Positions 1 to 11,277 of a DNA stretch of 64,000 bases are shown one piece after another. The position numbers and the translations under genes are program-made. The number at the start of each line of letters is the position of its first letter. Position 1 is the first letter of the stretch. The notes below the pieces were generated by a model, which was given only the letters and a program-made list of their open reading frames with translations, searched no databases and was not told the origin of the DNA. Origin of the DNA: Cymbidium sinense (lineage: Eukaryota; Streptophyta; Magnoliopsida; Asparagales; Orchidaceae); the NCBI GenBank assembly GCA_021442155.1, contig CM038221.1, forward strand, positions 147,613,601 through 147,677,600. Reading direction: 5' to 3'.

Positions 1-399
1 AGTCCTAATCGAAGAATGGATCCCGCTCTTGATTCAAATCTCTCGTTCGGTAAAAAAAAAAAAAATTTGCTCGCCCCATTTATTAGATTTTCTCATCAAC
101 TGCAAAAAAAAGTGGTTCGGGCTCTTCTCCTATCCTCCATGCTCCGTCTCTCGTAACTCTCATCTTGCCTCAGCTATCAAAATGGTTCTCTCGTTTCCCT
201 ACCTGATTAGACATTGGAAGCCACGATAAAAAAATGCATCCTCGTCTCCAACGTCCTTCTCTCGCACGAAATCTATTCCTTTCTTCGTAACAAAAGAAGC
301 CCCTGAAGCAACATCGTTGGCCCCTCCACTCTCTCTTCACCTACTTCATACCGCCTCTCTCCTTCTCTTCTCATTTCTACTCTTACTCGCCGATGGCTG

Positions 400-876
400 C
401 CCGCCAGCTTCGATCCGTTCTCATCTAGCTTTTGATTTAATGGATCGATCTGGATGCCACATGGGTTAACAAGGGTGATGAAAGAGGAAGGAACAAAACT
501 GCTGAGGAGATTGGCGATGAGCAGCTTGGGTTTCAGTCATTTGACTTAAACTCGTCGCTGTCCGTGGAGAACAGTGAAGGGGATTGTGGCATGGGGATCA
601 TGGGAATTCTTTGATTTACATGCAGCAGGCTGCAAACACTGCGTTAAATGGAGTTATAGGTTCTTCTGGTTATTTTTCACCCGCATCAAGAAAAAAAAAA
701 AGAAAAAAAATCAGGATCTCTTCTTTGGCACATCTGTAAAGGATCAATCTATTCACAGTCCTTTGCAATACCCAAAGGCTGGTCATCTGAAGACTTCAGG
801 GCCTTCTTCTCTTGCTTCTGTTCCTGCAGGCCGTGCTGCTAATCCGTCATCTTTGGGATCTGTGAAAGCTACTTAG
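400..876 (+). pseudogene. Unidentified exon-like fragments (broken host gene or captured sequence)
   Basis: Two open stretches look like coding exons but do not join in one frame. The first, about 437-605, has roughly 55 codons without a stop and contains the residues DEQLGFQSFDLNSSLSVE. The second, about 621-876, opens with MQQAANTALNGVIGSSG, is interrupted by an A-rich run (about 690-708) and continues with PLQYPKAGHLKTSGPSS, ending in a stop. The Ser/Pro/Gly-rich composition resembles a disordered region of a plant protein, but I do not recognise the family. The piece lies just outside the first recognisable end of MULE copy A, so it could be the flank the element landed in or an earlier capture. 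Confidence 0.35.
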
Positions 877-977
877 GCCATTGCTAGTAGATATCGTACA
901 GGCTAAAGATGTAAAGGAGTTATGCTGCATTTTGGCGGTAGTATCAGGAGAGATTGTTAAAATAGGCGCCAGTAAAA

Positions 978-2160
978 GGGAAAAATATTACGTTCGGAGT
1001 CTGTACGTAGGTTTATGTGCGGATTCTAATCAGATGATGATGCGTGACACAAATATATTGAATAAACGATGCTAAAAAATGACGAAAGACGAAATGGGCT
1101 ATTTTCCAGAAGTTTAGCGTCCGCCCAACCAAACCAGCAATGACTATATCGGAAAATTTAAAAGAAATAAATATCTTCATTTAGGTGTATTTTTTATTTG
1201 CACGAAATGAGAGCATTACGAAAGAGCTATGAAGAAGGAGAATGAATCTGGAAATGGAGGCGTTGAGAAAATAGCTGATGATATCGTAAATAAAAATGGA
1301 TCGGTAATCTTTTTAAGGAGTTGTATATGTAAAATGACAACGATAGTTTGTAATTTATTTATTTAAGTTAGATTTCCTACCTTGGAGTTCTTTCCGTTTT
1401 TGCATGTGCGTGAAGCTTTGCTGGTACTCTAATCACGACCATATTTATTTTTCATGATTTTTTGGTCTGTTTGGAGAAAACATATTCAGTGTAATCCTTT
1501 AGGAGGAAATTGGTGGTTATTTGATTAATTTTTTAGTGCTTATTTACATATGTACTCTCTATAATGTCTTTCGAGTATAGACGATTTTTTTTTTGTTTGT
1601 TTCTTGTAGCTGATTGTTGGATCATGGTAACTAAATCCCAATCGAAGCAATGAGGTGGCTATTCTGACGAATTTTAGGAGATTTCTGGTATTTGTACTCT
1701 ATGTACTCTCTGTACCTCTATACCTCTATACCTTTGTACCTCTGTACCTCTGACTCTGCCTGCATTCTCATTGCTCTATACTTGTTCTAGACCGCTATAC
1801 CTTCTATACCTCTATACCTTCTGCTATACCTCTCTATACCTTCTATACCTTCGTACCTCTATACCTCTGTACTGCACCCTCCGTGAATCTATACTTGTAT
1901 CTTCTATACTCTCATACTGTATTCTCTCAGATCTTTGTACGTACCTCCCTCTGCAATTCCCGATGATTTTGTCCGGTTTAGGTTCATTTTCTAGATGGTT
2001 GTTCGGGATCATGGTAATTAAAATTTAATGATTGCAATTTGGTGGTCGCTCAACGATTTTTTTGGGTATTTTTGTTACTCTCGGACTAACTGCACTCTAT
2101 GCTCTCTCTGTACTGTTTCATCTGTACTCTCTATTATCTGTGAACTGTCTGGACTCTATA
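978..2160. repeat. Terminal region of MULE copy A with few, decayed minisatellite units
   Basis: The outer 80-100 bases align by eye with 26219-26320 and with the reverse complement of 49540-49630. Further in, 1440-1600 has one clear unit of the minisatellite described at 26860 (ATTGGTGGTTATTTG and then TATGTACTCTCT). About 2090-2165 has more TGTACTCTC pieces. Between them, 1680-1930 is a pyrimidine-rich array of TATACCTC-like repeats. Copy A therefore has only a handful of units where the palindrome outer arms have about 14 to 19. Confidence 0.6.
1680..1935. repeat. Pyrimidine-rich TATACCTC/TGTACCTC short tandem repeat
   Basis: Degenerate tandem repeats of about 8-10 bases (CTCTATACC, CTCTGTACC) make one strand nearly pure pyrimidine plus A/G at fixed places. 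The reading frames across it are Leu/Tyr/Ser-rich artefacts. A reverse-complement counterpart (GAGGTATAGAGGTATAG) lies at 5925-6130, on the other side of the transposase remnant. Confidence 0.8.
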
Positions 2161-4250
2161 TTTTCACAGATGAATGTGGTGAATGAGCAATGCGATGGTG
2201 AAGTTATTTTATCTAACGACCCAAATTTAGGGAATCTACTAGGCACGGTTCTGCATAACGAAACCGCTTATGTAGCGATTATGCACATCAAATGTGTTAG
2301 AAAAGACCATACAAGTTATTGGCCAAACTCTAAGAAATTGAAATCGAAAGATTTTACGTGCAGCAAAAAAAAACTCCAATTCAAACCATATAACAAAATT
2401 CAAAGATACGAGGGACCGGTTGTCCGGGATGATTCGACTGTGGATTTGGAGGAATTGGTCGGTTAAAAAATATATGAGAGCCATAATCATTCATTGGCAA
2501 AGGCGGTGATCATATCTTCGACGCGACGCTCTTGATGAGAAGGCATCAATTTTGAAGACGATGACAAAGGCCGACATTAGTACAACTAACGCGTTCAGCT
2601 ATCTAACTGAGGAAGTTGGTGGGGTAGAATATTGGATTCACAAAAGAGATGCTTTCAATTTCATCGAAAAGAAGCGAAGGTCACGGATTGCGGTGATAAT
2701 AACAACAAGGAAAAAGATAATCGACGAGATGTTTGCATGGGATGTTGATGCGATCGCTTGCTTGGTGAGTTTTTTTGGAGCAATGGTATGTCTAGGGTTG
2801 AATTTGATTATTTTGGGGATGTGATATTTTTTGATACTAGCTATCGGCTCAATAAATATAATCTTATCTGTGCCCCACTCGTTGGAGTGAATCATCATTG
2901 GCAAAAAGTCTTATTCAGAGTAGCCTTTTTATCGGAAGAGACCATCGAGTCATTCACATGGTTATTCCGACATTTCTTGATGGGTGGCGTGCATCCTATA
3001 ACGAGATATTTACCGATCAAGATCGTGCTATGAGAGCTATCGAGAATGTACCGCATACGTCATAGGTTGTGCCAATGGCATATCTCAAAGAAAGCCCCCT
3101 CCAAGGTCCATTGCTTTAGTAGTAACAAGAGAGTTCAAGGGCTATTCTATACATGCATGAGCAAATGTCACGAGGATGAGTTTGAGGATGCTTGCTAGAG
3201 GAAGGCAATTTGCATGATCATGCTTGGCTATCTGAACTTTACAAAATTAGGCAGAAATGGTCCACCGCATTCAACAAAGATAAATTTTGTATGGGCATCT
3301 TGTCAACTCAGCGTAGTGAAGCCACAAATAGCGTGTGTCATGGTATTTCGAAACCAACAAGTTCGCTGACAGATTGTTTCTTGGGATTGGAGAAGGTGAT
3401 GGAAACATGACGTCGGAATGAACATGATGAAGACTTCAAGTGTATCCATGAATTGTTCTGTTGGGAGTAGTCCAATTCTTAAGCAAGCGCTTTGTTTTAT
3501 CTGAGGAAGCTTTACTCTATGTTCGAAGAAGAATTTTGCATGGAGTTGGGGATTATCTCATCGTCGATGATAGCCCCATGGAGTACTGGTGAGAAACTTA
3601 GAGAAGAAGAATGCATCCAAAACCTAGATTGTCCACTTTGTAATCAGATATTTCTTGTAGTTGCGAAATTTGAAATGATGGGCATACTTTGTGCACCGCA
3701 TTAGAGTTCTTAGCCAAAATGATGTGCTACGCATTCGGATAAGTACCTTCTCATGGTCTACCGAGAAAAGAGGGACATCTACATCGATGGTTCATAAGGT
3801 TAGTTCATGTGGAAAGTGAGATGGGCGGCATTATTTTTAGGAACCATATAAGTCGATATGCATATCAAATTAGCTCCCGAGCACAGGGTAATAAGATTGC
3901 TGAGGATTACATGCTTGCATCTCTTAAGCGACTATCTGATGAAGTGGACTCGTAATAAGTGGAATTCTACCGCTTGAATCGGTTAAGAGGAAGAAGGCGA
4001 CCACATCATCGCTAAGGATAAGGAGCTTTGAAGGATCCAATCAAGAGACCAAAGGGTGTTTCCAACGCAGGCTCAAGGCTTATTGGGAGAAGTCAAAAAA
4101 TCCACAAGTACTTACCCTACTTGCCTCTTATTACTTATAGGTTCTGTAAATATTTATTCATTCTATTTTCTTATCTTAGAAACCAAAGTGAAGTCCGAGA
4201 GTGCTGTAGAACGGGATGTGTCACCGGGCCAGCCCGCTTATCCGTTATGC
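2161..4250 (+). pseudogene. FAR1/FHY3-like MULE transposase (mudrA-like) remnant, copy A
   Basis: This is a decayed DDE transposase of the Mutator superfamily with the FAR1 layout. The DNA-binding part is at about 2161-2520 (DHTSYWPNSKKLKSKDF; a SHNHSLAK-like end near 2485). The catalytic region is at about 2750-3210 (FWSNGMSRVEFDYFGDV, then DTSYRLNKYN, VGVNHH, FTDQDRAM at about 3010). The SWIM zinc-finger region is at about 3600-3760 (KFEMMGILCAPH). It is split among several frames with stops, so no full protein is possible. The same protein is recognisable at 35830-37540 (minus) and 39085-40740 (plus), which fixes the family. The weak point is the N-terminal boundary, which probably includes an intron ending with the AG just before 2170. 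Confidence 0.8.
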
Positions 4251-4440
4251 CCCGCTTTTCCTGTGTATTCACATTGATGCCTCAAACATTCATCCATTAC
4301 TAAGATGTTGTACCATATGTTGTACCAGAATTCGCCGACCTCATCAATCAACCAATATGCTGAAGGGTACACTAAGCTGATAATGGATATTATTACATGA
4401 CGGCATTTTTATGCATGATATTATCCAAGAAGGCATTTTT
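4251..4440 (+). other. 3' flank of transposase, shared between MULE copies
   Basis: The text around 4360-4425 (TACACTAAGCTGATAATGG then ATTATTACATGACGG and ATGCATGATATTATC) matches 41188-41240 in the right palindrome arm. It marks the last position where copy A and the palindrome agree. Beyond 4440 the two carry different inserts. Confidence 0.6.
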
Positions 4441-4495
4441 TTAATTTCATTTTTCTCGTTTTAGTCATTATGCTTGTATATTTTTTCTGTTCATT

Positions 4496-4733
4496 TCATA
4501 ACTTTAGTAAAGTCTTGAAACCTGCAACTGCACCAATAAAAGCACTACAATTTGAATGTTCCTTGAACAGATTTAGCCATGTCTCATTAAGAATTTTCTT
4601 GTCTGAATTAACATCTTGAATAGCATCTTACAACTCTACCTATGGCCGAGTCATAAGTCAAAACAACAGCAATGTTCACAGCAGCAGGACTTTTGCCCTT
4701 GATAACTCCAGGCAAAACTAACACAATAAGCAT
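4496..4733 (-). pseudogene. Captured fragment of a plant glutamate receptor-like (GLR) gene, N-terminal ligand-binding region
   Basis: Read from 4733 down, a start codon opens a hydrophobic leader (MLIVLVLPGVIKGKSPAAVN) and then NIAVVLTYDSAIGRVV. After a small frameshift near 4621 it continues DAIQDVNSDKKILNETWLNL, then FKEHSNCSAFIGAVAGFKTL, and stops at 4496. Plant GLRs begin this way: signal peptide, a V-N-V-G-A-type strand, an IGR motif, a D-V-N helix and an N-C-S-G-F-like loop in the periplasmic-binding-protein-like amino-terminal domain. A complete GLR is about 900 residues, so only the first exon part is here. It lies between the element's transposase and Ulp1 gene and is absent from the palindrome arms, which points to capture by the MULE. 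Family call is fairly sure; subclade is not claimed. Confidence 0.7.
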
Positions 4734-4739
4734 TTTGTA

Positions 4740-5920
4740 CACACATAGTAGGAATCATGACAAAATATTAGCGTTGCCCCGAAATTTTGTTTTTCATTTA
4801 AGTGCCAAATACATTGAAGAAAACCTAAAGAACCTCTTTCTATATGCCCCGAAACACAAGTCAAAGCATAATTAAAATTATAATCAACTCATCGCCTTCA
4901 CGAATAAGCTTTATCAAATTAAAGCATTGAAAATGCCGAACAACTCAAGAGATATCTTGATCCACTAAACCCTTGTCAATAAAAGATGATTTGGAGGAAT
5001 CGGAAAATAGAAGCTTCTAAAACACATAAATGGTTATTTTAGGTGAAAAATTTAACTAAAAGTTACTTAAAATTTTTAAAATTTTAAAATAAATATTGGT
5101 ATGTAATTAAAAAAATAAATCCAATTAAATAAAAATCTGATTGCATATCTTCAATTAAAAGTTTTCAGAATAAATTTAGAATCATCAATTTTTGATTTTA
5201 TTAAATATATAGTCAAATTTAATATTTAAATAAGATAAATTTAATAGCATTAAATTTGTTTAATTTCAGTTCACATGAGATCTCTTGAAAATTTTGATGA
5301 AAGTATTATATTATTTTCAATTATTATATTTCTATGGATAGATCGAGTATCTACATAAGATAAATTTGATAATTTTATGTTGTCTGATAACAAAATTATT
5401 AAGACGCTTAGATGCTTAATAAATAGCTTATAATAATAAAATTCAACATGATGATAAATTTTAAAAAATTTTGACTTGTACTACTAAAATGCTACACTAA
5501 AAATACTAATTTGATTAATACAAAATAATATCTATTCAAATTCTCAAAATTAACATTAGGCTTATATATGGCATTTTGTTCTATGATTTATTTTTGACAA
5601 TGTAAAATGATCTTATAAGAGCGCATATGAGAGAAAGTTCTCTCATTTTAGAGATTGATAATTTAATAATTTATTTATTTTAATAACGTCAACATTATGT
5701 TCATTTTTGTCTTTTTAAAGCTAATTATCAGTTGCCAATGCTTCAATAAAATTTATCATCACCTAATAATAAATAAAACAATCTAAGACCTTGCTAATAA
5801 TAAAATTATCATCACCTAATAAGTTGATTTTAAGTTTAACAATTATAAATTAATTTATTAAATTTACCAAACAATATAAACCAAAACCCATCCTTCCTCA
5901 AATTTCACAAAGCTCAGATT
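4740..5920. other. AT-rich non-coding stretch inside MULE copy A
   Basis: Very AT-rich sequence with short A/T runs and no frame that resembles a protein. I see no RNA gene or recognisable repeat here. It probably belongs to the captured or internal spacer of the element. Confidence 0.5.
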
Positions 5921-5924
5921 GAAG

Positions 5925-6130
5925 GCAAGAAGGTATATATTCATACAGAGGGTACAGAGGAATGCGAGGGTATAGAGGTATAGAAGGTATAGAGTAACAG
6001 AGGTATATGAGGCAGAAGATATAGTAGGTATAATTTATAGACAAATAGTATGAGCGGGGCACTGAGGGTACAGGTACAGAGTAGAGGTATGAGGTATAGA
6101 GGTATAGAGATATGAGAGATGTATCATCTT
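5925..6130. repeat. Purine-rich GAGGTATAGAGGTATA short tandem repeat
   Basis: Degenerate GGTATAGAG/GGTACAGAG repeats are the reverse complement of the 1680-1935 array. In the palindrome the corresponding place between transposase and protease genes has AGAGAGTACAGAGAGTA repeats (43220-43260 and 43385-43430). Confidence 0.75.
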
Positions 6131-6169
6131 TCAGAGGCAAGTATAGGAGCTGACACAGACAGAGGGTAC

Positions 6170-6425
6170 AGAAAGACCAACTTTGGACAATTCAACACGC
6201 CTCTCAAACCCGCACGTGAGAGAAAAACTAAAATAAGAATGAATATGCACACCCAAGCCCCCCTTGTGACAAAACTGGTGACGACAAAACGGGACAGATC
6301 CTAAAAAATGCTAAACATAGACCAATTTGGGACAATTCAACCATGCCTCCCATATCGAAAGATCACATAAAAACTAAATTAATAGAACAAATCAACCCAA
6401 TCAAATAACATAATGAATTATCCCT
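6170..6425. repeat. Short direct duplication, about 153-bp period
   Basis: The phrase around 6177 (ACCAACTTTGGACAATTCAA) recurs around 6330 as ACCAATTTGGGACAATTCAA. Each is followed by an AAAAACTAAA-containing segment. No coding content. Confidence 0.5.
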
Positions 6426-6429
6426 ACCT

Positions 6430-8790
6430 AAACAATGAGAGAACAACTCAAGCATCCAAATTTGAGTGTTTTTTTTGAGGCCAAGCAAAAAATCATAAAC
6501 AAAGTTCTAAATCTATTCATCTTTTTATCCTGGTTCGTGAGCCCGAATTGCGTTTCGATAGCTACCTCCATGTATTTGCAAATGAACATGTCGCAATGAC
6601 ACGTTAATCGACAACCCGCCACCGCTTAACCGCCATTTTTGGGTTGCTATCGAAATAATGTCTGATATCCTGAGCCAGGAATTTGATCTACACAGGAAGA
6701 TGGGCAAGGTATTAGTTAGATCCCCAGGAGAACCCACAAGAAGAGTGCATACCATCTCCGGCAGAATGGCTTTATGTGTCAGTTTTGGCAATGAGTCGTA
6801 AAATGACCACATGCCAAGCTTGATATTTTCGACAAGAAATGTCCAGTGCTGATTATGGATAACTAAGAATAAGAATGGATGCCGTCTGTGACATCTTTGG
6901 ATATACATCTGCTTTCTTTTAGCAAGCCATATCATATAATTTGTGGGATGCAAGATAATATCTATAAGTCACAAATAATCATGAATGAATGAATTGCGAA
7001 CCACTAAATTTGGAGGAGTAACTCACCGATGTAAGCATGAAATGTATAAGAATGGGACATACAATCTAATGTGGAGTACTCCAATAGGAACGCGATCGGT
7101 GCATCCGGATATCGATCCGTCAAATCATCAATCGCCTCGAATAAATAACAATATACCGCGAGTACAGATCTCCCCGCATTATCGAAATAATTATTTTATA
7201 ATTTATTGAGCGAGAAATTAATGTAAGTTAGAATGATATGACATTTGAATCTATGTGAAAAGGAGCAAGATGTCGTGACTTACTTGGAATCGCACACACT
7301 GCCTAGGTGGAGCATCGACGAGGCATGCCATCTCGATGGAAAGTGCACGAAGCCGCCGCTTCTACTGTAATATAATTAGGTGAAAATAATTATTAAAAGC
7401 TATATCCATTGTCATCTAAAGCTCGAGAATCGAAATTTACGCATTGACTGTTCTCTACAACTATGATAGCCTTTGATGGCTCATCAGAGGAAATCAGCCC
7501 GTCGACGCCAGCCTGCGAATTGAAGGGTGAAACCAAACAACTGGTCATCTATTGTATCACATTATTCATGAAATTAACGTAATACGCCTTACCGCCAGTG
7601 GGTGGAGGGCAAATCGAACAGATCTTAGCAGAAGCTTAGTGGTGAACGTGAAGGAGAGAACACAACTTTCCTCTTCCTCATCCGCTCCTTCACAATGCAT
7701 CGCCAATCGAAGTAAGTGTATGCTCGGGGAGCCTCCCTTCCAACTCGATGGAGCTTCTCGGCACAAGACTCCAGAGGGGCTTCCACTATGAGGTCTCCAC
7801 TCAGCTACTCCAAAGGAGAAGCTGAAGCCCCAATGACAGCCTCCTGAGAAGATACCCCCTAGTGGTCTCCTCCCAGAGCTCACCGGGATGGAAGCACTCT
7901 TCTGCAAAGAAGGGTACCCCTCAATAACAAGAACTGCAGATCAATGCCATCCATTCTCCGCTGGAAAGATACCACAACTTCCCTCAACTCCTCAAACTTG
8001 CAAATAACCCATTCATTGTAGATCCTTCTGATTGGGGGGTAGTAGCAGAGGGCAAGCTAGACACACTAGTTGGGGGGGAATATCTGGGAGAGATATACTG
8101 AATCAAGAGGGCAATGAATGACCACTGGATGGGGTCGATGTCGAGCTCGCTAGAAAGTTTCATGGGGAGGAGAGGATGATTCAAGGAGCCAGGTCTCCTC
8201 TTCTGATAAGTCCCCGAGTGTAAGGCGGACCTGTGTTAAGCCAAAGATAGATATGACGACAAACAACATAGGTAAATATATTACTGCACCAAAATGAATG
8301 AACATAACTACTGTCTATTACCTGGTCTCCTTTCAAACCATCGAAGGCAACATCTACAAACTTTATTTTAGGCCAACGCAACATACGTGGCTATGTAGAC
8401 GGAAATGGCGGCCTAATGCTAATAATGTGCTCAGCCGCCCAGATCTACAAGAAATATTTATACAAATTAACTTGCTCACATCAAGTAAAACATAATTGAT
8501 GGGCCAGAACATACCATAAGAAGAGAGACAAAGCCACTCATGTAGCCAGACGCCTGCTGTGTGTGTATCTTTGATGGAATGCCATTGAATTGTGACACTA
8601 AGAAGGCCCAAATGGCTTCAGCCCAATTGTACTCAGCAAATTTGTCAATATTATCGGTGTAGGCAATTAAATTAGAAGCTACTCTATAGTTGTGATATAT
8701 AAAAAACAAATTTGAAAGAAGAAAATGTATGTACAACTGCACAAACTGTGCCGCCGGCAACGAGCTATCCGATTGGTCTTTCACCAACGT
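6430..8790 (-). pseudogene. Ulp1-like (peptidase C48) MULE gene remnant, copy A
   Basis: The gene reads leftwards from about 8787. The upstream part (8787-8476) contains AYTDNIDKFAEYNWAEAIWA, similar to the domain found ahead of C48 peptidases in plant transposons (DUF1985/plant-mobile-domain type, named with low confidence). The middle part (8384-8181 and 7907-7566) is poorly conserved. The protease part (6953-6525) has HNQHWTFLVENIKLG with the catalytic His at 6846-6848, then FYDSLPKLTHKAILPE with the Asp at 6795-6797. Another frame holds CHCDMFICKYMEV, with the candidate catalytic Cys at 6593-6595. C48 enzymes remove SUMO-like modifiers using a His-Asp-Gln-Cys set. Frameshifts and probable unspliced introns separate the parts. 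It is cut at its 5' end by gypsy sequence. Confidence 0.72.
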
Positions 8791-8932
8791 ATGTACAACG
8801 AGCTAAATAGATATAGTAAAAAATGCCCCATGTCTTGAAGGGGGATTTCTATTATACTTCGAGAATGTAGTCGTCATGTATAATACTTTTTCAGGTATCG
8901 ACCATTAATTAGCGGCATTGGTCTTTCACCAT

Positions 8933-9991
8933 TTAAGTCAATGAGTTGGTATGCCCCTCCTTGATACACTTTCTTAATGACAAAAAGGTATTCCTAATTA
9001 GGCTTAAATTTGTCACAAAATTTTTGATCTGATTATGAATAATTGGTCTTCTCAGCATCAAGACCAATTCCCCTTTTTGGAATGTTCGAGATCGCACCGT
9101 ATGGTCAAAAGCCCTGGACATCTTTGCTCGATAAACTTCCAGATTTTGATAAGCTTGCAATATAACTCCATCAAGCTCATCGAGTTCCTCCATTCTCAAA
9201 TGAGCATTTTGATCTTTAGTTAGATTGTATTGGATGACTACTCGAAGTGAAGGCAACTCAACTTCAAGCGAATGAACTGCCTCAGTTCCAAATACCAATG
9301 AATAAGGAGTGGCTTTAGTCTCTATCAGTTTGGTATGTTATTCTCTCTTATTTTTAGTGAGGATCTTTTTGAGCAGCTTGACTAATGTCTTGTTGAAGTC
9401 CTCCATCAAACCATTTGCTCTTGGATTGTATATTGAAGAGTACCGCCAATCAAATTTGTATCAATCGATGAATCTATAAATCTTTATATTTTTGAAAGTT
9501 GTATCATTATTAGAAATTATTCGGCATGACACTCCAAATCTATAGACCACATTATCGTAAAGAAGTTAATCACTCGATCAGCAGTAACTTCTTTAAATGG
9601 AGTAGCTTCAGCCCACTTGCCAGGATGAAATAGCTCTAGCTGATGACAACGGATCAATTGGTCCAATTACATCTGTATCCCAGCATTTGAATGATCAGGA
9701 TGCTATTATTAGGTGTAGTGTATTTGACAATTGATGGATTATATTTCCATGTACTTGACATTCATGACACCTCTTAGTATGATTGATACAATCTCTCACC
9801 ATAGATGACCAATAATAGCACATCCTTTTGATCCTTACTACCATCTTGGGACCTGACTGATGTGCACCACAAAATCCTACATGAACTTCAACCATCACTT
9901 TGCTAGCTTCATCTATATTTAGACATTGTAGCCACATTTGTTCAAATGATCTACAATATAAAGTGTTATTGATGAAAGCATTGCGCAACAT
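8933..9991 (-). pseudogene. Integrase region of gypsy element 1
   Basis: The N-terminal zinc-binding segment is in 9991-9695 (GAHQSGPKM, then NHTKRCHECQVHGN), giving the His-His-Cys-Cys pattern of retroviral-type integrases. The catalytic core follows in broken frames at about 9690-9310; codons for a DNGTTF-like block and an NGLVESFNKTL-like block can be found near 9500 and 9415 by comparison with element 2. The C-terminal part (9298-8933) has VFGTEAVHSLEVELPSLRVV and RRPIIHNQ. Integrase inserts the cDNA copy into the genome. No single frame covers the domain. Confidence 0.8.
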
Positions 9992-10299
9992 TCTCTTCTC
10001 AATTTGAGCTACTAGTGATTTATTACTTGGTAATTTACCTTCTTTAAAGTAGTCGATGAAGGGTTGCCTCCAATCATGTGGCTCTTCTACAATAAAGGCT
10101 TCACACTACTTTTCTGAAGTAATGTCATTCTTAGCTCTTCTAGGTATAACTTCTTGTTGATTTTGTGGATGATGAAGAGCAACCTAAGTCGCATCCTGCT
10201 GTGTCGAATTTAGTAACCCCTCTACTTGCGGGGATTGGTACTTTGCTAGCTCTAGAACACATCGAGTAATTATGTCGATCATGACATAATCACCATTCA

Positions 10300-10720
10300 T
10301 ACTTGTCATTTTCTTAGCTAATTTTGCTACGCAATCGTCTTTATTATTCTCGGATCAAGAGACTCGAGTTAATGTGATATTTGATATTTGCTTCATAAGC
10401 TCGAGAGTTTTCTTGTGATAGAAAGCTAACGCAAGCTTGTTGATTTTATAGATACCAAGCACTTGATTTATAATAAGCTGAGAATCGCTTAAAATATGCA
10501 AGTTTTAAATGTCTATGAAAATAGCTTCTTCAAAACCTGCCACTAATGCTTCATACTTAGCTTCATTATCAGTTCTTGGTTCGGTCAACCCATATGATCA
10601 TCTCATTATCTCTCATTCTAGTGTTATGAATACGATGCTAATTCCTGCTCTTACCCTTGAAAAATTTAGAGGTTGGACTTGTTTGATCGATGAGGCTCCA
10701 CCAAAGTACATTTTCTAAAT
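10300..10720 (-). pseudogene. Second RNase H (aRNH) domain of gypsy element 1
   Basis: Read leftwards, the segment starts YFGGASSIKQVQPLNFSRVR, later has EPRTDNEAKYEALVAGFEEA, and then a DSQLIINQV-like block near 10480. This is the extra RNase H placed after the RT-linked RNase H in Tat-lineage elements. The first catalytic Asp (normally FDG) is a Gly here. Element 2 keeps Asp at the same place (56559-56580), so this copy lost a key residue as well as its frame. Confidence 0.72.
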
Positions 10721-11270
10721 TTATGATTTTTCTCTTTTATGAATGACCATAATTTGCTCATCAGGCAAATCTTCATTAAGAGAGTCCATAGGGATGGGAT
10801 GTGCAACAAGAAAATCTGCTAAGACTTGTCCCTTCATTGTTTTCTGCAGAACGTATGTGATATCAAATTGTAGAAGCAATACTATCCATCTTTCCAAGCG
10901 ACCTGTCAACACTGGTTTTGTCATCAAGTACTTCAGTGGATCAATTCTTGAGATGAGGGTAATCTTATGAGATAATATATAATGACAGTTCTTTTGGACT
11001 GCAAAGATCAATGTCAAACAGTGCTTCCCTATCGGAGAGTATCTCATTTTTGCTCCTATCAATCTTCGACTGATATAGTAAAGAGCATTCTCTTTGCTTT
11101 CTTCATTGTGTTATGCCAATAATACTCTAAGGGGCTCTTCTAATGTAGCTGTGTATAGAGTGAGGAGCTTCCCAAGATTAGGCGCTGTAAGGATTGGTGG
11201 CTCTAACAGGTAACTTTTAGTGCTATTGAAAGCTTCTTGTCACTCATTGTCCCATTGGAATGAAGCATCA
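10721..11270 (-). pseudogene. RT-linked RNase H domain of gypsy element 1
   Basis: The frame 11062-10721 contains GAKMRYSPIGKHCLTLIFAV, HYILSHKITLISRIDPLKYL, LTGRLERWIVLLLQFDITYV and KGQVLADFL. These are typical of RNase H that removes the RNA strand during reverse transcription in gypsy elements. Stops and frame changes link it to RT upstream. The junction to the second RNase H is at about 10720. Confidence 0.82.
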
Positions 11271-11277
11271 TTCTTCA

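Larger units (their letters stand above)
978..8790. mobile_element. MULE copy A: Mutator-like element with FAR1-type transposase and Ulp1-like gene, truncated on the right
   Basis: The left end (about 978-1060) matches the outer end of the large palindrome at 26219: both have a GAAAAATATTA-like start followed by TTTATGTGCGGA. Inside are a plus-strand FAR1/MULE transposase remnant, a glutamate-receptor-like fragment and a minus-strand Ulp1/C48 protease gene remnant, so the two element genes converge. The same gene order is present in each arm of the palindrome, which supports one family. The right terminal region is missing: homology stops near 8740-8790, where gypsy sequence begins near 8800. 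The unit is non-functional as it stands. The insertion boundaries and any 9-bp target duplication are not resolved. Confidence 0.7.

Noticed and set aside
881..1075. 64-codon frame at the end of MULE copy A
   Set aside because: It overlaps the transposon terminus, which is also found at 26219 and 49630 without an open frame.
5080..5880. Possible promoter or attachment-like AT-rich region
   Set aside because: Only generic A/T runs. No specific motif or repeat to support a regulatory call.
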